A DNA stretch of 64,000 nt from Eggerthellaceae bacterium (lineage in GTDB: Bacteria > Actinomycetota > Coriobacteriia > Coriobacteriales > Eggerthellaceae). The stretch's first letter is position 1. Each line of letters begins with the position of its first letter. Below the pieces are notes generated by a model. That model was not told where the DNA came from. It made no database searches and saw only the letters and a program-made list of their open reading frames with translations. The stretch lies in assembly GCA_009782605.1 (NCBI GenBank), contig WRIR01000003.1, forward strand, positions 99,181 to 163,180. The letters are read 5' to 3'. Position numbers and translations under genes: made by a program. Positions 44,306 to 52,795 of the stretch are shown here, piece after piece.

Positions 44306-44971
44306 TTAACGGTTGCGCTGGGAGAGCAGCCACAGCAGCTGCAGTATCGAGACCAGCGCCGCCGAGATATAGGTCAAGGCACAGGCGCGCAGCACCGAGA
44401 AGGCCCCGTCGCGCTCAGGCTTGGGGATGCCGATGGTGTCCATATAGGTCATGGCGCGCTTGGAGGCGTCGAACTCGACCGGCAGCGTCACCAGCTGGAA
44501 CACCAGCACGCAGGCATACATGATGATGGCCAGGTTGATAAGGCCGAGCATCTGCATGGCGATGCCTATCATGAGAATGAACATCCACGCGTTCGAGGCG
44601 ATGTTGACGACCGGGACGATGGCGGAGCGGATCTTCATAGGGGTGTAGTCCTGGGCGAACTGGCAGGCATGGCCGACCTCGTGGCAGGCGGTCGCGGTAG
44701 CGGTGATCGTGCGGCCGTTGAAGGAGTCGGGGCCCAGCGAGATCGAGTTGGTGCGCGGGTCGAAGTGGTCCTGGCCCGGCCGCCCCATACCGACCTCGAC
44801 GTTGCTGATGCCGTAGAAGGTGAGCATCTGCCGTGCCGCCTCCGCCCCGGTAAGCCCGTTGGAGATGGGCACCTGCGTGTACTTGTTCAGCTGATGGTTC
44901 ACATACCAGCTTGCCAAACCACCGAGGGCAAGACTGGCAACGATGAAAAGGAGGTATCCGTAATCAAACAT
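44306..44971 (-). CDS. YugP-type neutral zinc metallopeptidase, membrane-bound
   Basis: A 221-residue protein with an N-terminal helix, the zinc motif ACHEVGHACQ (about 100-109), then three further hydrophobic helices. This domain order is that of the YugP (Zn-dependent protease, PF04298) family. The start at 44971 lies 10 bases after AAAGG. Substrate unknown. Confidence 0.9.
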   Translation of the reverse strand: MFDYGYLLFIVASLALGGLASWYVNHQLNKYTQVPISNGLTGAEAARQMLTFYGISNVEVGMGRPGQDHFDPRTNSISLGPDSFNGRTITATATACHEVGHACQFAQDYTPMKIRSAIVPVVNIASNAWMFILMIGIAMQMLGLINLAIIMYACVLVFQLVTLPVEFDASKRAMTYMDTIGIPKPERDGAFSVLRACALTYISAALVSILQLLWLLSQRNR

Positions 44972-45017
44972 AGCAATAAGCCTTTCTTCCAACACCCACA
45001 CTTATTCTCCACGCCCC

Positions 45018-45023
45018 ATTATA
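45018..45023 (-). promoter_or_regulatory. -10 box of the metallopeptidase gene
   Basis: Consensus TATAAT on the minus strand, about 47 bases before the start codon; the -35 is weak. Confidence 0.45.
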
Positions 45024-45064
45024 CGAAAACATCCAGGGTATTCCGGCATAATGGCACGCGAGCG

Positions 45065-46345
45065 TTAAAATTCCCTTATCTCCGACACATCCGCTGTCTT
45101 GGCCGCATCCGCAACATCTGTCGTGCCTGTCCCGCCCGCCATATCTGCCGCACCCGGCACGTCTGCCGTATCCGCCATATCCGACGCGCCTGCCGTATCC
45201 GCCGCCCTGCCCCCCACCTTCAAGGCGCCCTTCTCTAGGCTGAGCGTTATCTCCCCCGACAAGAGTTTGAGCAGCTCCTTCCCGACAAGGGTGCGACGCC
45301 AGCCTGAGAGCACCTCGAGGTCCTTGCGGTAGCCGCGGGCGAGCCGGGAGAGCTCGTCGTGAGACGCCAGGGTCTGTACCGCCACGCCGCTCTCTTTCGA
45401 GCGGAGCCGCACGAGTGCGCTCATGAGGTCGATCTCGATATCGACGTTCGGCTCGTTCTTCTTCGGGCCGTCGACCTCGGGCCAGCCCTCCTCCGGGCCG
45501 TCGAAGGCACGTACCATGAGGGAGACGACCGTGTGGGCGTCATGCGTGTTCAGGCGCTCCTTGAGGCCCCGCACCATGAAGAGCTCTTTGATGCTGCGGG
45601 CCTCGCGCTTGCTCGCCTCGACTATCTGCTCGTCGCCCACGACCCATTTCCGGGGGATGTCCTTGCGTTGCGCCTCGCGCTCACGCCAGGCGGCGAACTC
45701 CCGCGCGCCCGCAAGCTGCCTGCGCGACAGCTGGTTCACGCGCCGCAGGTGGCGGAAGCGCTCCTCGGCATCGACTTCGTACCCGCTCACGTCGGCAAGT
45801 CGGGAAAAGTCATCGTCGAGCCAGCTCAAACGCCCTTTCTCTTCCAGCTCCGCACGCATGGAGGCATATATCCGCGGCAGGTAGATGACGTCTTCTGCGG
45901 CATATCTCAGCTGCGAGTCGGAAAGCGGGCGCCGCGACCAGTCGGTGAAGGACTCAATCTTCTTCAGGCGTACCTCGCAGACGGAGTAGACGAGGGCCGC
46001 ATAGCCTATCTGCTGGGTATGCCCCAGCAGGGCGGCGGCTATCTGCGTGTCGAAGACCGGGCGGGGGACCGTGCCGCACTCCCGGTAGAGGATCTCGAGG
46101 TCTTGGCTCGCGGCGTGGAAGAGCTTCACTATCCCCTCGTTCTCGAAAAGGGGGTTTAAGGCCTTAAGGTCGCAGGCCGCAAAGGGGTCGACGACGACCG
46201 TTTCCGTGTCCGTTGCCAGCTGCACCAGGCACAGGCGCGCATAGTAGGTCTTTTCCCGCATGAACTCGGTGTCGACGGCCAAGACGCTCGACGCGGCCGA
46301 GCGCTGCACGAAGGCTTCAAGCATTTCTTGGGTTGTGATGTACAA
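45065..46345 (-). CDS. rnd: Ribonuclease D-like 3'-5' exonuclease with HRDC domain and repetitive tail
   Basis: A 426-residue protein. DEDD exonuclease motifs: VDTEFMRE (Asp24, Glu26 about), HAASQDLEIL (about 77-86) and YAAEDVIYLPRIY (about 148-160). The HRDC helical domain follows (about 200-290) and a second helical part. The last ~45 residues are made of AD-rich repeats (ADTAGASDMADTADV...), encoded by degenerate GCCGTATCC-like repeats; such a tail is not part of the family. Involved in tRNA 3' processing. Confidence 0.88.
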   Translation of the reverse strand: MYITTQEMLEAFVQRSAASSVLAVDTEFMREKTYYARLCLVQLATDTETVVVDPFAACDLKALNPLFENEGIVKLFHAASQDLEILYRECGTVPRPVFDTQIAAALLGHTQQIGYAALVYSVCEVRLKKIESFTDWSRRPLSDSQLRYAAEDVIYLPRIYASMRAELEEKGRLSWLDDDFSRLADVSGYEVDAEERFRHLRRVNQLSRRQLAGAREFAAWREREAQRKDIPRKWVVGDEQIVEASKREARSIKELFMVRGLKERLNTHDAHTVVSLMVRAFDGPEEGWPEVDGPKKNEPNVDIEIDLMSALVRLRSKESGVAVQTLASHDELSRLARGYRKDLEVLSGWRRTLVGKELLKLLSGEITLSLEKGALKVGGRAADTAGASDMADTADVPGAADMAGGTGTTDVADAAKTADVSEIREF

Positions 46346-46408
46346 GTGCTTTCCTTCAAGTCCAATCCACGTTGATGTTGTATTATCATAATAGCAGAAA
46401 GGGATTCG

Positions 46409-47314
46409 GTGAAATTACTAATTATCAACAACCTGGTCTCGGGGTTTGGCGAAGGGTCGATATACGACTTCATCCGCGCATTCGCCGCCAACGGCGACGA
46501 GGTCTGCATGCGCTCGACCGACGGGAGCGCGGACTTCCGAAAGCTCTTACACGACGCGCAGTCCTTCGACCTCGTTGTCGCCAGCGGAGGCGACGGGACG
46601 GTCGCGGCGGTGTGTTATGCCCTGCGCGACACCAAAGTCCCCATTTTGCCCTTCCCGGCCGGCACGGCGAACCTGCTCGCCCTGAACCTGGCATCCCCCT
46701 TCGAGCCCCACGCCTTGAGCCAGCTCGCCCGCAGCGGCAAGACGCTCGACTTCGATATCGGGGAGCTTGAGATAGGGGGCGACACCTTCGGCTTCTCCCT
46801 GATAGCAGGTGCCGGGTACGACGCGGCCATCATGCAGTCCGCCGAGCCGACCAAGCGCCTCTTCGGCCCCATCGCCTACTTCGGTGCCGCCGTCATAAAC
46901 GCGCTTGCCCAGACCTCGCGCTTCACCCTGAGCCTCGACGGCGAGACGGTCGAGAGCGAGGGGATGGGAATACTCCTGCTGAACTTCTCGAAGATACAGT
47001 TCGACATCTCGGTCACCCACGACAACTCGCCGCGCGACGGCGCCATCGAGGTCGTCATACTGAAGGCGTCGACCGGGTTCGAGCTTATCCCCGACGTGAT
47101 CGCCGGCCTCCTTGACCGGGACGGCGATTTCGACCACAGGACCGACGTGCTTGAGATCCACCGCGCACACGACGTGGAGGTCTTTGCCGACCCTCCCATG
47201 GAGGTGCAATACGACGGCGAGGCGACCAAGCTCACGACCCCCTTCAAAGTACGGGTCTTGAAGGAGGCCTGCCGCCTTGTCGTGTCCGACGAGGGCTACG
47301 AGCTTTTCCGCTAG
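46409..47314 (+). CDS. Diacylglycerol kinase catalytic-domain family lipid kinase
   Basis: A 301-residue kinase starting at GTG (46409) after AAAGGG. LLIINNLVSG (3-12), the nucleotide motif ASGGDGTVAAVCYAL (about 58-72), PFPAGTANLLALNL (about 82-95) and the C-terminal DGE-type acceptor loop QYDGEA (about 269-274) identify the DgkB/YegS family. It phosphorylates lipid alcohols. Stop overlaps the terC stop within CTAG. Confidence 0.88.
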   Translation: MKLLIINNLVSGFGEGSIYDFIRAFAANGDEVCMRSTDGSADFRKLLHDAQSFDLVVASGGDGTVAAVCYALRDTKVPILPFPAGTANLLALNLASPFEPHALSQLARSGKTLDFDIGELEIGGDTFGFSLIAGAGYDAAIMQSAEPTKRLFGPIAYFGAAVINALAQTSRFTLSLDGETVESEGMGILLLNFSKIQFDISVTHDNSPRDGAIEVVILKASTGFELIPDVIAGLLDRDGDFDHRTDVLEIHRAHDVEVFADPPMEVQYDGEATKLTTPFKVRVLKEACRLVVSDEGYELFR

Positions 47315-48222
47315 GCCCCCGTCCGGCCCCCGTCTGGTACCGGTGACTCGCCAGCAACGGCGGCATCCGGCTCCTGCGCGTCGTCGGCAACGGCGGCATC
47401 CGGCTCCTGCGCGTCGTCGGCCGCAGGCTGCAGGTCCGCCCTGCAAACCCATTTCGTGTAGTTCGTGTGATACCCCATCTGGATGAGCTCTATAACCAAG
47501 GCGAAGAGCATCGCGAAATAGACCATCAGCTTCTCCGCGGCCATGTCCATCACCTCGATGCCCGAATGCAGGCCCATGCTGTCGAGCACAAGGAGGATGC
47601 CGATGACGACGACGAAGCAGAGGGCGAGTATCTTCATCTCGACATGATGGTTGATGAAGTCGGAGATAGGGTCGATGAAAACCATCATGACCAGCACGGC
47701 GACCATGACCGCAATGATCATGACAATCAGGTGCTGCGCCAGCCCGACCGCCGTGATGACCGAGTCGATCGAGAAGACGATGTCCATGACCATGATGGTG
47801 CCGACGGCCTGCGGAAGGCCAAGCAGGTGGAGCGCGCGGTGCTTCTCGCTGCGCTGTGCCTTGACCTCGACCAGGCTCAGCACATGGCGCGTCTCCACAA
47901 CCCCCTTGTAGATCAGGTAGGCCCCGCCGGCCAGCAGCACGATGTCGCGCACAGAAAAACCATGGGAGTAGGACGCGAAGCCGAGCGTGAACAGGGGCTG
48001 CGACATGTGTATGAGGTAGGACGCGAAGCAGAGGAAGAGCACGCGCATCACCAGGGCGCCCGCAAGGCCGAGCCTGCGTCCCAGCTGCTGCTTCTCAGGA
48101 GGAAGGCGGTCTGTGGTGATCGCGATGAACACCAGGTTGTCGACGCCGAGCACGATCTCGAGGAAAATCAGGGTAACGAGGCTGACCCACGCCTCGGGTG
48201 TCGTAAACACCGACAAGTCCAC
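47311..48222 (-). CDS. TerC family integral membrane protein (metal ion efflux)
   Basis: A protein of 303 residues with seven to nine helices. Membrane acidic motifs GVDNLVFI (about 26-33) and IVFSIDSVITA (about 150-160) are diagnostic of TerC/Alx, linked to Mn2+ export and metalation of exported proteins. Start is a GTG at 48222 after GGGGAGG. The C-terminal tail has a perfect 11-residue tandem repeat (DDAQEPDAAVA). Confidence 0.9.
   Translation of the reverse strand: MDLSVFTTPEAWVSLVTLIFLEIVLGVDNLVFIAITTDRLPPEKQQLGRRLGLAGALVMRVLFLCFASYLIHMSQPLFTLGFASYSHGFSVRDIVLLAGGAYLIYKGVVETRHVLSLVEVKAQRSEKHRALHLLGLPQAVGTIMVMDIVFSIDSVITAVGLAQHLIVMIIAVMVAVLVMMVFIDPISDFINHHVEMKILALCFVVVIGILLVLDSMGLHSGIEVMDMAAEKLMVYFAMLFALVIELIQMGYHTNYTKWVCRADLQPAADDAQEPDAAVADDAQEPDAAVAGESPVPDGGRTGA
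47354..47419. repeat. Perfect 33-bp tandem duplication in the terC 3' end
   Basis: Two identical 33-bp units at 47354-47386 and 47387-47419, in frame, adding one 11-residue copy to the cytoplasmic tail. Confidence 0.95.
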
Positions 48223-48292
48223 TGCTATCCTCCCCTCGCGCCTGCTTCTGCCAAGGATTATGAATCCTATCACGGGCTATCCGCAGCTACAA

Positions 48293-48301
48293 TGCTATAA
48301 T
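48293..48301 (+). promoter_or_regulatory. Extended -10 promoter of the membrane-anchored protein gene
   Basis: TGCTATAAT is a perfect extended -10 (TGnTATAAT), with transcription expected near 48308. The -35 is poor. AGGAG precedes the ATG at 48334. Confidence 0.65.
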
Positions 48302-48333
48302 ATCGAAAATGTAAAAACGCCAGGAGTCATTTT

Positions 48334-49131
48334 ATGCAATTCCCTAGCTTGAGGTTTGGGCAGGATAGGAGCTTTCCCGGGAATGCCCCGGACGCCTCCC
48401 CTGTCATCTATATGGATGGAAGCCCGCTCGCGCGGCCGCTGTCGATGCCCTTGGCGTTCAAGGCTATCCTTGTCTGCTTTGTCATCGCAGGCGCGGCAAT
48501 CGGCGGGACGATATTCCAAAGGGCCTACGACGACGTCATCCTCGCGCCCCAGCGGGAGATAGACCGCATCGAGCAAAACCTCGCCCGTGTGGCCGCCGTT
48601 CAGCTGCCCGCCCTCCCGAACCTGATCCAGCTCGACGACGAGGCAGTCCTTGCCACCCTGGGCGCAGAAGAATACAACCTGTTCGACATGAACACGGTCG
48701 CCAGCCACGAGGGCACGGGGATAAACCTCGTCAAGCTCCCCGAAGGGGTGTCCCTCGTCGATGCCAGCCTTGCCTACAACAGCGGCCTTCAAAGCCTTTC
48801 AAGCTCTGAGGCGATCAGGATGCTGAACGGCTCGTGGACGCTCACGATCGGGCGCGACGGCTACCTCGACATGAGGCTGCGGTATGCCGACTTCCGGTCG
48901 GAGAACATCGAGGTCGCCATCCAAAACGCCCTCGGCTCCCAGGGGCTTGCCGAGGCCGTCGTCGAGGAAGAGGGGGAGGACACCGCAGGCAACACCTACA
49001 AGACCGGCGTGGTGTCCATCAACGACGCCTCATACAGCTGGCGGGTCTCCGCCTGCCCGCTGGCCGAAGTCTATTCGATAGAGCGCCTGCCACACAACAC
49101 CTATTATGTAGGGATACGCCTCTACTCCTAG
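48334..49131 (+). CDS. Membrane-anchored protein of unknown function
   Basis: A 265-residue protein I do not recognise. About 40 residues precede one membrane helix (LAFKAILVCFVIAGAAIGGTI, residues about 40-60), followed by a soluble region of about 200 residues with an acidic stretch (VVEEEGEDTAG). The C-terminal part looks like beta strands (TYKTGVVSINDASYSWRVS). Probably exported with its N-terminus inside. It has its own strong promoter and ends in a CTAG shared with the convergent ABC permease. Confidence 0.75.
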   Translation: MQFPSLRFGQDRSFPGNAPDASPVIYMDGSPLARPLSMPLAFKAILVCFVIAGAAIGGTIFQRAYDDVILAPQREIDRIEQNLARVAAVQLPALPNLIQLDDEAVLATLGAEEYNLFDMNTVASHEGTGINLVKLPEGVSLVDASLAYNSGLQSLSSSEAIRMLNGSWTLTIGRDGYLDMRLRYADFRSENIEVAIQNALGSQGLAEAVVEEEGEDTAGNTYKTGVVSINDASYSWRVSACPLAEVYSIERLPHNTYYVGIRLYS

Positions 49132-49898
49132 ACCGATGCCCTCTTGAACAGGACGACGGCAGCAAGGGGCGCAATGACAACCGTGAGGATCGCGGCGATG
49201 GCGCAGGCCAGGTAGTCGCCCGGCTCGGCAGCCCCGGCCAGAAGCGGAATCCCGCCCGTCGCCAGAAGCAGGGGGTTCCAGGCAAACAGGTCGGGGAAGG
49301 CACTCAGCACCAGCAAGACGAACAGGACCGCGCCCGGGATGATGAGCCCGCTCATGCTCCCCTTGAACAGAACCGACGAAAGCGGGACGAGCGCCAGGAG
49401 GAACTGCCCGAAAAGCCAGAGCATCGCAACAGAGAGGACGAGGTGGGAGACACCCTCCCCCGGAAACAGGGCCAGGGTGGCCGCCTGCGAAGAGAGCGCG
49501 GCTATCAGCATCCCGATGGCCCACAGAAGGCTTGCCACAAGGAACTTGGCGAGCACGACCCCCGCCCTTCCCAAGCCCTTGGTCAAGGGCAGCACCAGGG
49601 TGTTCTTGCTTTTCTCCCCCGAAAGTGCCGTGCCGCAGACCAGGAGGATTGCAAGGATGCCCATCTGCCCGACGTTGTTGAAGAACTGGGCCCATGCCTC
49701 GAAGGCCTGGGGCTCCGCCATGCCGAGCGCGCCTGTGAGCTCGGCCACGCCGGCCATCTCAAGTATCTGCGGCGTGAGCTTCGCCAAAGGCGCGTTCATG
49801 AGCCCCAGGAGCAAGAACACCGCCACGACGATCAAGAGGCGCATGCTGCGCAGGGTGTGGGTGAGCTCTTTGGAGAGGAATGCGGTAAATCCCTTCAT
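49128..49898 (-). CDS. ABC-2 type permease
   Basis: A 256-residue protein with six membrane helices and the ABC-2/NosY-like segment GEKSKNTLVLPLTKGLGRAGVVLAKFL (about 94-120, given in part). Overlaps the ATPase gene by four bases. Partner of the ATPase from 49895-50821; substrate unknown. Confidence 0.85.
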   Translation of the reverse strand: MKGFTAFLSKELTHTLRSMRLLIVVAVFLLLGLMNAPLAKLTPQILEMAGVAELTGALGMAEPQAFEAWAQFFNNVGQMGILAILLVCGTALSGEKSKNTLVLPLTKGLGRAGVVLAKFLVASLLWAIGMLIAALSSQAATLALFPGEGVSHLVLSVAMLWLFGQFLLALVPLSSVLFKGSMSGLIIPGAVLFVLLVLSAFPDLFAWNPLLLATGGIPLLAGAAEPGDYLACAIAAILTVVIAPLAAVVLFKRASV

Positions 49899-50821
49899 GC
49901 GATCACATCCAAATAGAGGTTTTCGAGGGTGGGTTCGAGGACCTGGTAGCCAAGCACCGTCACGTCGCGCGACGCCAGCTCGACAAGCAGCATCCTGCTG
50001 TCGTTGCGCAGCGACTTGACGGTGGCGGAGAACACCGTCCCTGCGACCGTAAGCTGCTCCACGAAGGGGAGCCTTCTCAGGTCCTCGCCGAGGGCGACAA
50101 GGGCTGCCGGGTCGGTCTCGCTCAGCCAGAACATGATGGTGTCGCGGCGGTGTGCGCTCTTTATCTGCTCAAGGTTGCCGCCAAGCGCGATCCTGCCCTG
50201 GTGGAGCACCCCGACGGTGTCGCAGATGCGCTCGACGTCGGCAAGGATGTGGGTGGAGAAGAGCACCGTCGTGCGCTCGCGTACACGGCTCAAGATGGCA
50301 AGGATCTCGCTCCTGCCCTGCGGGTCAAGCGCACTCGTCGGCTCGTCGCAGATGAGCAGCACCGGGTCGTGCATGAGCGCCTGCGCGATGCCGAGGCGCT
50401 GCTTCATGCCGCGGGAGTAGCCCTTGATGCGGCGCGGCGCCCCTTCCTGCAGGCCGACCAGGGCGATGAGCTCGGAGGACTTCCGCTCTATATCGGTCGG
50501 GTTCATGCCGGCTATCCTGCCGCAGAGGCGCAGGTACTCGAACGCGTTCATGAAGCCGTAGAACTCCGGCACGTCGGGAAGGTAGCCGATCAGGCGGTTC
50601 GTCGGGGTCTCGCCGAACACGACCTTGGTGCCGCCTACGAACACCTCCCCCTGGTCTGCCTTGAGCAGCCCGACGATTATCTTCATCGTCGTGGTCTTGC
50701 CGGAGCCGTTGCGGCCGATGAAGCCGAATACGCTGCCCTCCTCGACCTCGAAGGAGAGCCCGTCGAGCACCGGCAGCTTGCCGAAGCTCTTCGACAGCGA
50801 ATCAATTGCTAAAAGCCCCAT
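49895..50821 (-). CDS. ABC transporter ATP-binding protein
   Basis: A 308-residue ATPase: Walker A GRNGSGKTT (about 37-45), signature YSRGMKQRL (about 134-142), Walker B LLICDEPTSALD (about 155-166), H-loop FSTHIL. The last ~85 residues form the usual tail. The start at 50821 follows GAGG; upstream frame is a Pro/Ala/Arg-rich shadow. The GntR-like operator upstream suggests regulation. Confidence 0.9.
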   Translation of the reverse strand: MGLLAIDSLSKSFGKLPVLDGLSFEVEEGSVFGFIGRNGSGKTTTMKIIVGLLKADQGEVFVGGTKVVFGETPTNRLIGYLPDVPEFYGFMNAFEYLRLCGRIAGMNPTDIERKSSELIALVGLQEGAPRRIKGYSRGMKQRLGIAQALMHDPVLLICDEPTSALDPQGRSEILAILSRVRERTTVLFSTHILADVERICDTVGVLHQGRIALGGNLEQIKSAHRRDTIMFWLSETDPAALVALGEDLRRLPFVEQLTVAGTVFSATVKSLRNDSRMLLVELASRDVTVLGYQVLEPTLENLYLDVIA

Positions 50822-50927
50822 ATGGTCTTCCTCGCTTCTCGCGTCCATGCCCCTGGGGGCCCGCCCCTCCCCCGCCCTGCGGCCCGCGGGCCACACAGCC
50901 GCCGGGGCCTCAGGGCAGAGGATCAAT

Positions 50928-50950
50928 TTGTTATACTTATACTATAACAA
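50928..50950. promoter_or_regulatory. 8-bp inverted repeat in divergent ABC/PAQR promoter region
   Basis: TTGTTATA (50928-50935) and TATAACAA (50943-50950) around CTTATAC. AT-rich in a GC-rich setting, with -10-like boxes on both strands; shape fits a GntR/YtrA-type operator, though no such gene is adjacent. Confidence 0.45.
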
Positions 50951-51030
50951 TTTGTGGGCATTTGCAAGAGCTTGTGGGCAAGCCCTGAAACAGGGACCCT
51001 CCCTGCGCCGCGATGTGCTAGGGTGGGCCT

Positions 51031-51699
51031 ATGGATGCAACACAGGACACCACGCGAAAAAACCCTACCGTGCGCGAGTACATCTTCGGCGAGGAAGTCG
51101 CCAACTCGGTGACCCACGGCATCGGGGCCCTCCTGGCGATTGCAGGCCTCGTCATCCTCATCCTCTCGGCCTTGGGCCATGGAGGCGGGATACGCCTCTT
51201 TGCCGCACTCGTCTACGGCATTACGATGGTGCTTGAGTACCTTATGTCGACGCTCTACCACGCGCTCGCCGTCGAGAAGGCGAAGAAGGTCTTCAAGGTG
51301 CTTGACCACAGCTTCATATACCTGTTTATCGCCGGCTCCTACACGCCCTTCTGCCTCATCACGCTTGCGGGTGTGGGCGGCCTTTGGCTCGCCGCGCTCG
51401 TGTGGGCGCTCGCCTTGGCGGGCGTTGCCTGCGAGGCCTTCTGGGTGTTCCGCCCCCGCTGGGTCTCGGCGGCGCTCTACCTGTTCTTGGGGTGGTGCGT
51501 CGTGTGGTTCCTCCCGACGCTCCTTTTCTTGCTGCCACCCGGAGGCTTTTGGCTCCTGCTCGCAGGCGGCCTGTGCTACACCGTCGGGTGCGTCTTCTAC
51601 GTTATGAAGAAGGTGCCCTACATGCACTCCGTCTTCCACGTCTTCGTCCTCGCCGGAAGCATCTGCCAGTTCCTCGCCATCGCCCTCTACGTGATCTAG
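51031..51699 (+). CDS. PAQR/TrhA (hemolysin III) family membrane protein
   Basis: A 222-residue protein with seven helices. Family motifs: ANSVTHGIGALLA (about 24-36), STLYHA (about 73-78) with DHSFIYLFIAGSYTPF (about 92-107) and the C-terminal HSVFHVFVLAGSICQF (about 196-211); the His and Asp residues form the putative Zn site. Roles in membrane-fluidity sensing have been proposed. Confidence 0.9.
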   Translation: MDATQDTTRKNPTVREYIFGEEVANSVTHGIGALLAIAGLVILILSALGHGGGIRLFAALVYGITMVLEYLMSTLYHALAVEKAKKVFKVLDHSFIYLFIAGSYTPFCLITLAGVGGLWLAALVWALALAGVACEAFWVFRPRWVSAALYLFLGWCVVWFLPTLLFLLPPGGFWLLLAGGLCYTVGCVFYVMKKVPYMHSVFHVFVLAGSICQFLAIALYVI

Positions 51700-51766
51700 C
51701 GATCCCCGCCCTTGCCCAAAGGCAACGTAGGGTCGATTTGTGGCAGCCTGCCTACCGGACCGAGCC

Positions 51767-52054
51767 TTACGCTTTGGCCCTTGGGACCAGGCTCACCCCT
51801 ACAGCGTCAAGCACCTTCCTCACTGTGAAGAAGCTCGGGTTGCCGCCCTCCGCAAATTGCCGGTAGAGGTTTTGCCTTGCCAGCCCGGTCTTGCGGGAAA
51901 TCTCCGTCATCGACCTGGCGCGGGCTATGTCGCCAATGGCCTTGATGAATGCCTGCGGGTCGTCTTCCGACAACACCACTTCCAGGTAGGCAGCAATGGT
52001 GTCCTCAGAGTCGAGGTATTCGGCCACGTCGAACTCTCTGAAATCAGTCCCCAT
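51767..52054 (-). CDS. Antitoxin of type II system (HTH addiction-module antidote)
   Basis: A 95-residue protein: FDVAEYLDSEDTIAAYLEVVLSE at the N-terminus then an HTH (SMTEISRKTGLARQNLYRQF about 48-67) and FTVRKVLDAVGVSL, the standard antidote pattern. Starts at 52054 after AAGGAG, overlapping the toxin gene by 11 bases. Toxin-first order is normal for this family. Confidence 0.85.
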   Translation of the reverse strand: MGTDFREFDVAEYLDSEDTIAAYLEVVLSEDDPQAFIKAIGDIARARSMTEISRKTGLARQNLYRQFAEGGNPSFFTVRKVLDAVGVSLVPRAKA

Positions 52055-52346
52055 TGCCATACTCCTTTGCAATTTGCTTTGCCTTTTCGATATCCCGCTC
52101 ATGCGTGTCCTTGTCGCCGCCAACTAGCAGCACGATGACGCTCTCGCCGCGCCTCGTGAAATACACTCTGTATCCCAGCCCAAAAAAGAACCTGAGCTCG
52201 AAGATGCCATCCCCCACGCTCGACCAATCCCCAAGATCTCCGGTCTCCCCTATCCGCTCCAGACGTCTGAGGATTCTCGCCTTGTCAAGCCCGTTGGCCA
52301 GCTTCTTTAGCCAGCGGTCAAAATGTGTCGAGCGGATTATCTTCAT
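52044..52346 (-). CDS. RelE/HigB-like toxin (addiction-module killer protein)
   Basis: A 100-residue toxin: FDRWLKKLANGLDKARILRRLERI, GDWSSVGDGIFELRFFFGLGYRVYF and a Lys-rich end, typical of the RelE/ParE-superfamily killer proteins paired with HTH antidotes. No strong ribosome-binding site before ATG; the promoter is so near that the mRNA may be leaderless. Confidence 0.86.
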   Translation of the reverse strand: MKIIRSTHFDRWLKKLANGLDKARILRRLERIGETGDLGDWSSVGDGIFELRFFFGLGYRVYFTRRGESVIVLLVGGDKDTHERDIEKAKQIAKEYGNGD

Positions 52347-52353
52347 GCCATAA

Positions 52354-52381
52354 AGTGTATCATTTAAGTGACAATTGTCAA
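52354..52381 (-). promoter_or_regulatory. Toxin-antitoxin promoter with palindromic operator
   Basis: Minus-strand -35 TTGACA (52376-52381) and -10 TACACT (52354-52359), 16 bases apart. The palindrome TGACAATTGTCA (52369-52380) overlaps the -35, a likely autoregulatory site. Confidence 0.6.
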
Positions 52382-52449
52382 GAGATCGCTTACGGTCATC
52401 GCAAGGGAAACCTGACACCTGTGTCTTTCATCTTTGTCGTTAATGTCAA

Positions 52450-52770
52450 CTATGAGCCAGAAAGCCGCTCGTACTCTTCGTGCGTTATAACTGTGTCGAA
52501 GCCGCCGACGGCTTCACTTTCGTGCATATCGATTCCTGTGTAGGACAGGCTTGAATCCTCGTATCTCTTAAACTTGTAAACAGCATCATTCATCAAACCA
52601 CCGTTGAACACCCCGAGGGAAACAAGAACCTCAAAATCCTTGACATCCAATCCAGTGACGCGCTTGAAAAGCCCCGGCTCTAACCGAGTAATGAAGCCTT
52701 GCTTGTGGGTGTTCTTGCAGTATTTCTTACAGCATTTTAATCGGCTTGGGATATACTGGCAAAAATGAGT
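52450..52770 (-). pseudogene. C-terminal remnant of an unrecognised protein
   Basis: The frame is open for 106 codons from just after a TGA at 52771-52773, with protein-like composition (ITRLEPGLFKRVTG, KFKRYEDSSLSYTGI) but no start codon with a ribosome-binding site; it runs back into the promoter of the divergent gene at 52796. It therefore looks like the tail of a longer gene cut off by rearrangement. I cannot name the parent family with confidence. A shorter TTG start at 52650 would give 66 residues. Confidence 0.5.
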
Positions 52771-52795
52771 TCATTTTCAGATTGGAGCGAACTTC

